In this document: piece by piece, positions 5,593-5,892 of the stretch
How the letters are laid out: every line of letters begins with the position of its first letter
Position numbering within the stretch: position 1 is the stretch's first letter
Assembly: GCA_003482695.1 (NCBI GenBank)
Contig: DMYC01000197.1
Location: 1-5,892 of the forward strand
Source: Clostridiales bacterium UBA8960
GTDB taxonomy: Bacteria; Bacillota; Clostridia; Peptostreptococcales; Acidaminobacteraceae
DNA length: 5,892 nucleotides
Reading direction: 5' to 3'
Position numbers and translations under genes: made by a program
The notes under the pieces: generated by a model
Told to the model about the DNA's origin: nothing
The model's database searches: none
The model's input: the letters and a program-made list of their open reading frames with translations, nothing else

Positions 5593-5892
5593 TCAACCTT
5601 TAAACTTGTAACCGATGCCCCAAACCGTTTCGATATACTCCGGATTTGAGGGATCGCTCTCAATTTTCTCTCTGATTTTTCTCATATGCACAGTAACTGT
5701 GTTGATATCGCCGAATTCATTGTATCCCCAAATTTCATCGAATATTTTTTCGCGCGACAAAGCCTGGTTCTTATTCAACATCAAGTAATGCAAGATTTCA
5801 AATTCCTTGACCGAAAAAGGAATTTGAGTCCCCTTCACTGAAACGGTTCTCGCTTTTACATCGAGTTCCACTTCTTTTATAGAAAGCGTATC
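5593..5892 (-). CDS. OmpR/PhoB-family response regulator, C-terminal DNA-binding part (5' end missing)
   Basis: Transcription factor of the two-component system, truncated by the right edge of the window. Ninety-nine codons are visible of a usual ~225-230, so the receiver domain with its phosphorylated aspartate lies outside. The visible part is the complete winged-helix effector domain. It shows an N-terminal beta-platform (VELDVKARTVSVKG), FSVKEFEILHYLMLN, the turn SREKIFDEIWGY, the recognition helix region NTVTVHMRKIREKIE, and the wing YIETVWGIGYKFKG at the C-terminus. These are the standard OmpR/PhoB features. The GTG at 5871 is internal; the frame remains open to 5892. The final codons AAA-GGT double as the kinase ribosome binding site. 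Target promoters and the operon's own promoter cannot be seen. Confidence 0.95.
   Translation of the reverse strand, partial: DTLSIKEVELDVKARTVSVKGTQIPFSVKEFEILHYLMLNKNQALSREKIFDEIWGYNEFGDINTVTVHMRKIREKIESDPSNPEYIETVWGIGYKFKG
5596..5601 (-). promoter_or_regulatory. Ribosome binding site of the kinase inside the regulator's last codons
   Basis: On the minus strand AAAGGT, the last two sense codons of the regulator, lies 6 nt before the kinase ATG (first base 5589). The regulator's TGA falls between them. This favours translation of the kinase by ribosomes finishing the regulator. Confidence 0.65.

Overview
The window looks like chromosomal DNA from an anaerobic, moderately AT-rich Bacillota (Clostridia). 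The main clues are a bcd-etfB-etfA cluster of the butyrate-forming clostridial type, strong AGGAGG-type ribosome binding sites, tight gene packing and an OmpR-type two-component operon with Gram-positive envelope proteins. I cannot name a genus with confidence.

Layout. Plus strand: the 3' two thirds of a short-chain (butyryl-CoA type) acyl-CoA dehydrogenase (2-766), then etfB (801-1583) and etfA (1594-2613). After an 83-nt gap with no visible terminator comes a 125-aa, extremely glycine-rich, uncharged membrane protein (2697-3074). A hairpin at 3088-3118 has T-runs on both sides and serves as a shared terminator for the two convergent transcription units. Minus strand, read right to left: the DNA-binding C-terminus of an OmpR/PhoB-type response regulator (5593-5892, cut by the window edge), a sensor histidine kinase (4519-5589), and a zinc-ribbon/single-TM/Thr-rich/AMIN-like envelope protein (3124-4500). 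The minus-strand gaps are 3 and 18 nt, so this is one operon.

How the genes work together. The left operon is energy metabolism. Bcd reduces crotonyl-CoA to butyryl-CoA, and EtfAB of this type is expected to supply electrons from NADH, probably with flavin-based bifurcation to ferredoxin. The right operon is a signalling module. The kinase has two membrane helices joined by a loop of only about 18 residues, and it is followed by a protein whose N-terminal zinc ribbon and single membrane helix recall the staphylococcal TcaA layout, here with an AMIN-like C-terminal domain. This suggests sensing of, or response to, the cell envelope.

The least explained items are the glycine-zipper membrane protein between the two operons and the zinc-ribbon/AMIN-like protein with a three-times repeated acidic motif in its cytoplasmic part. 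There is no RNA gene, insertion sequence, CRISPR array or phage signal, and no gene-free stretch over 300 bases.
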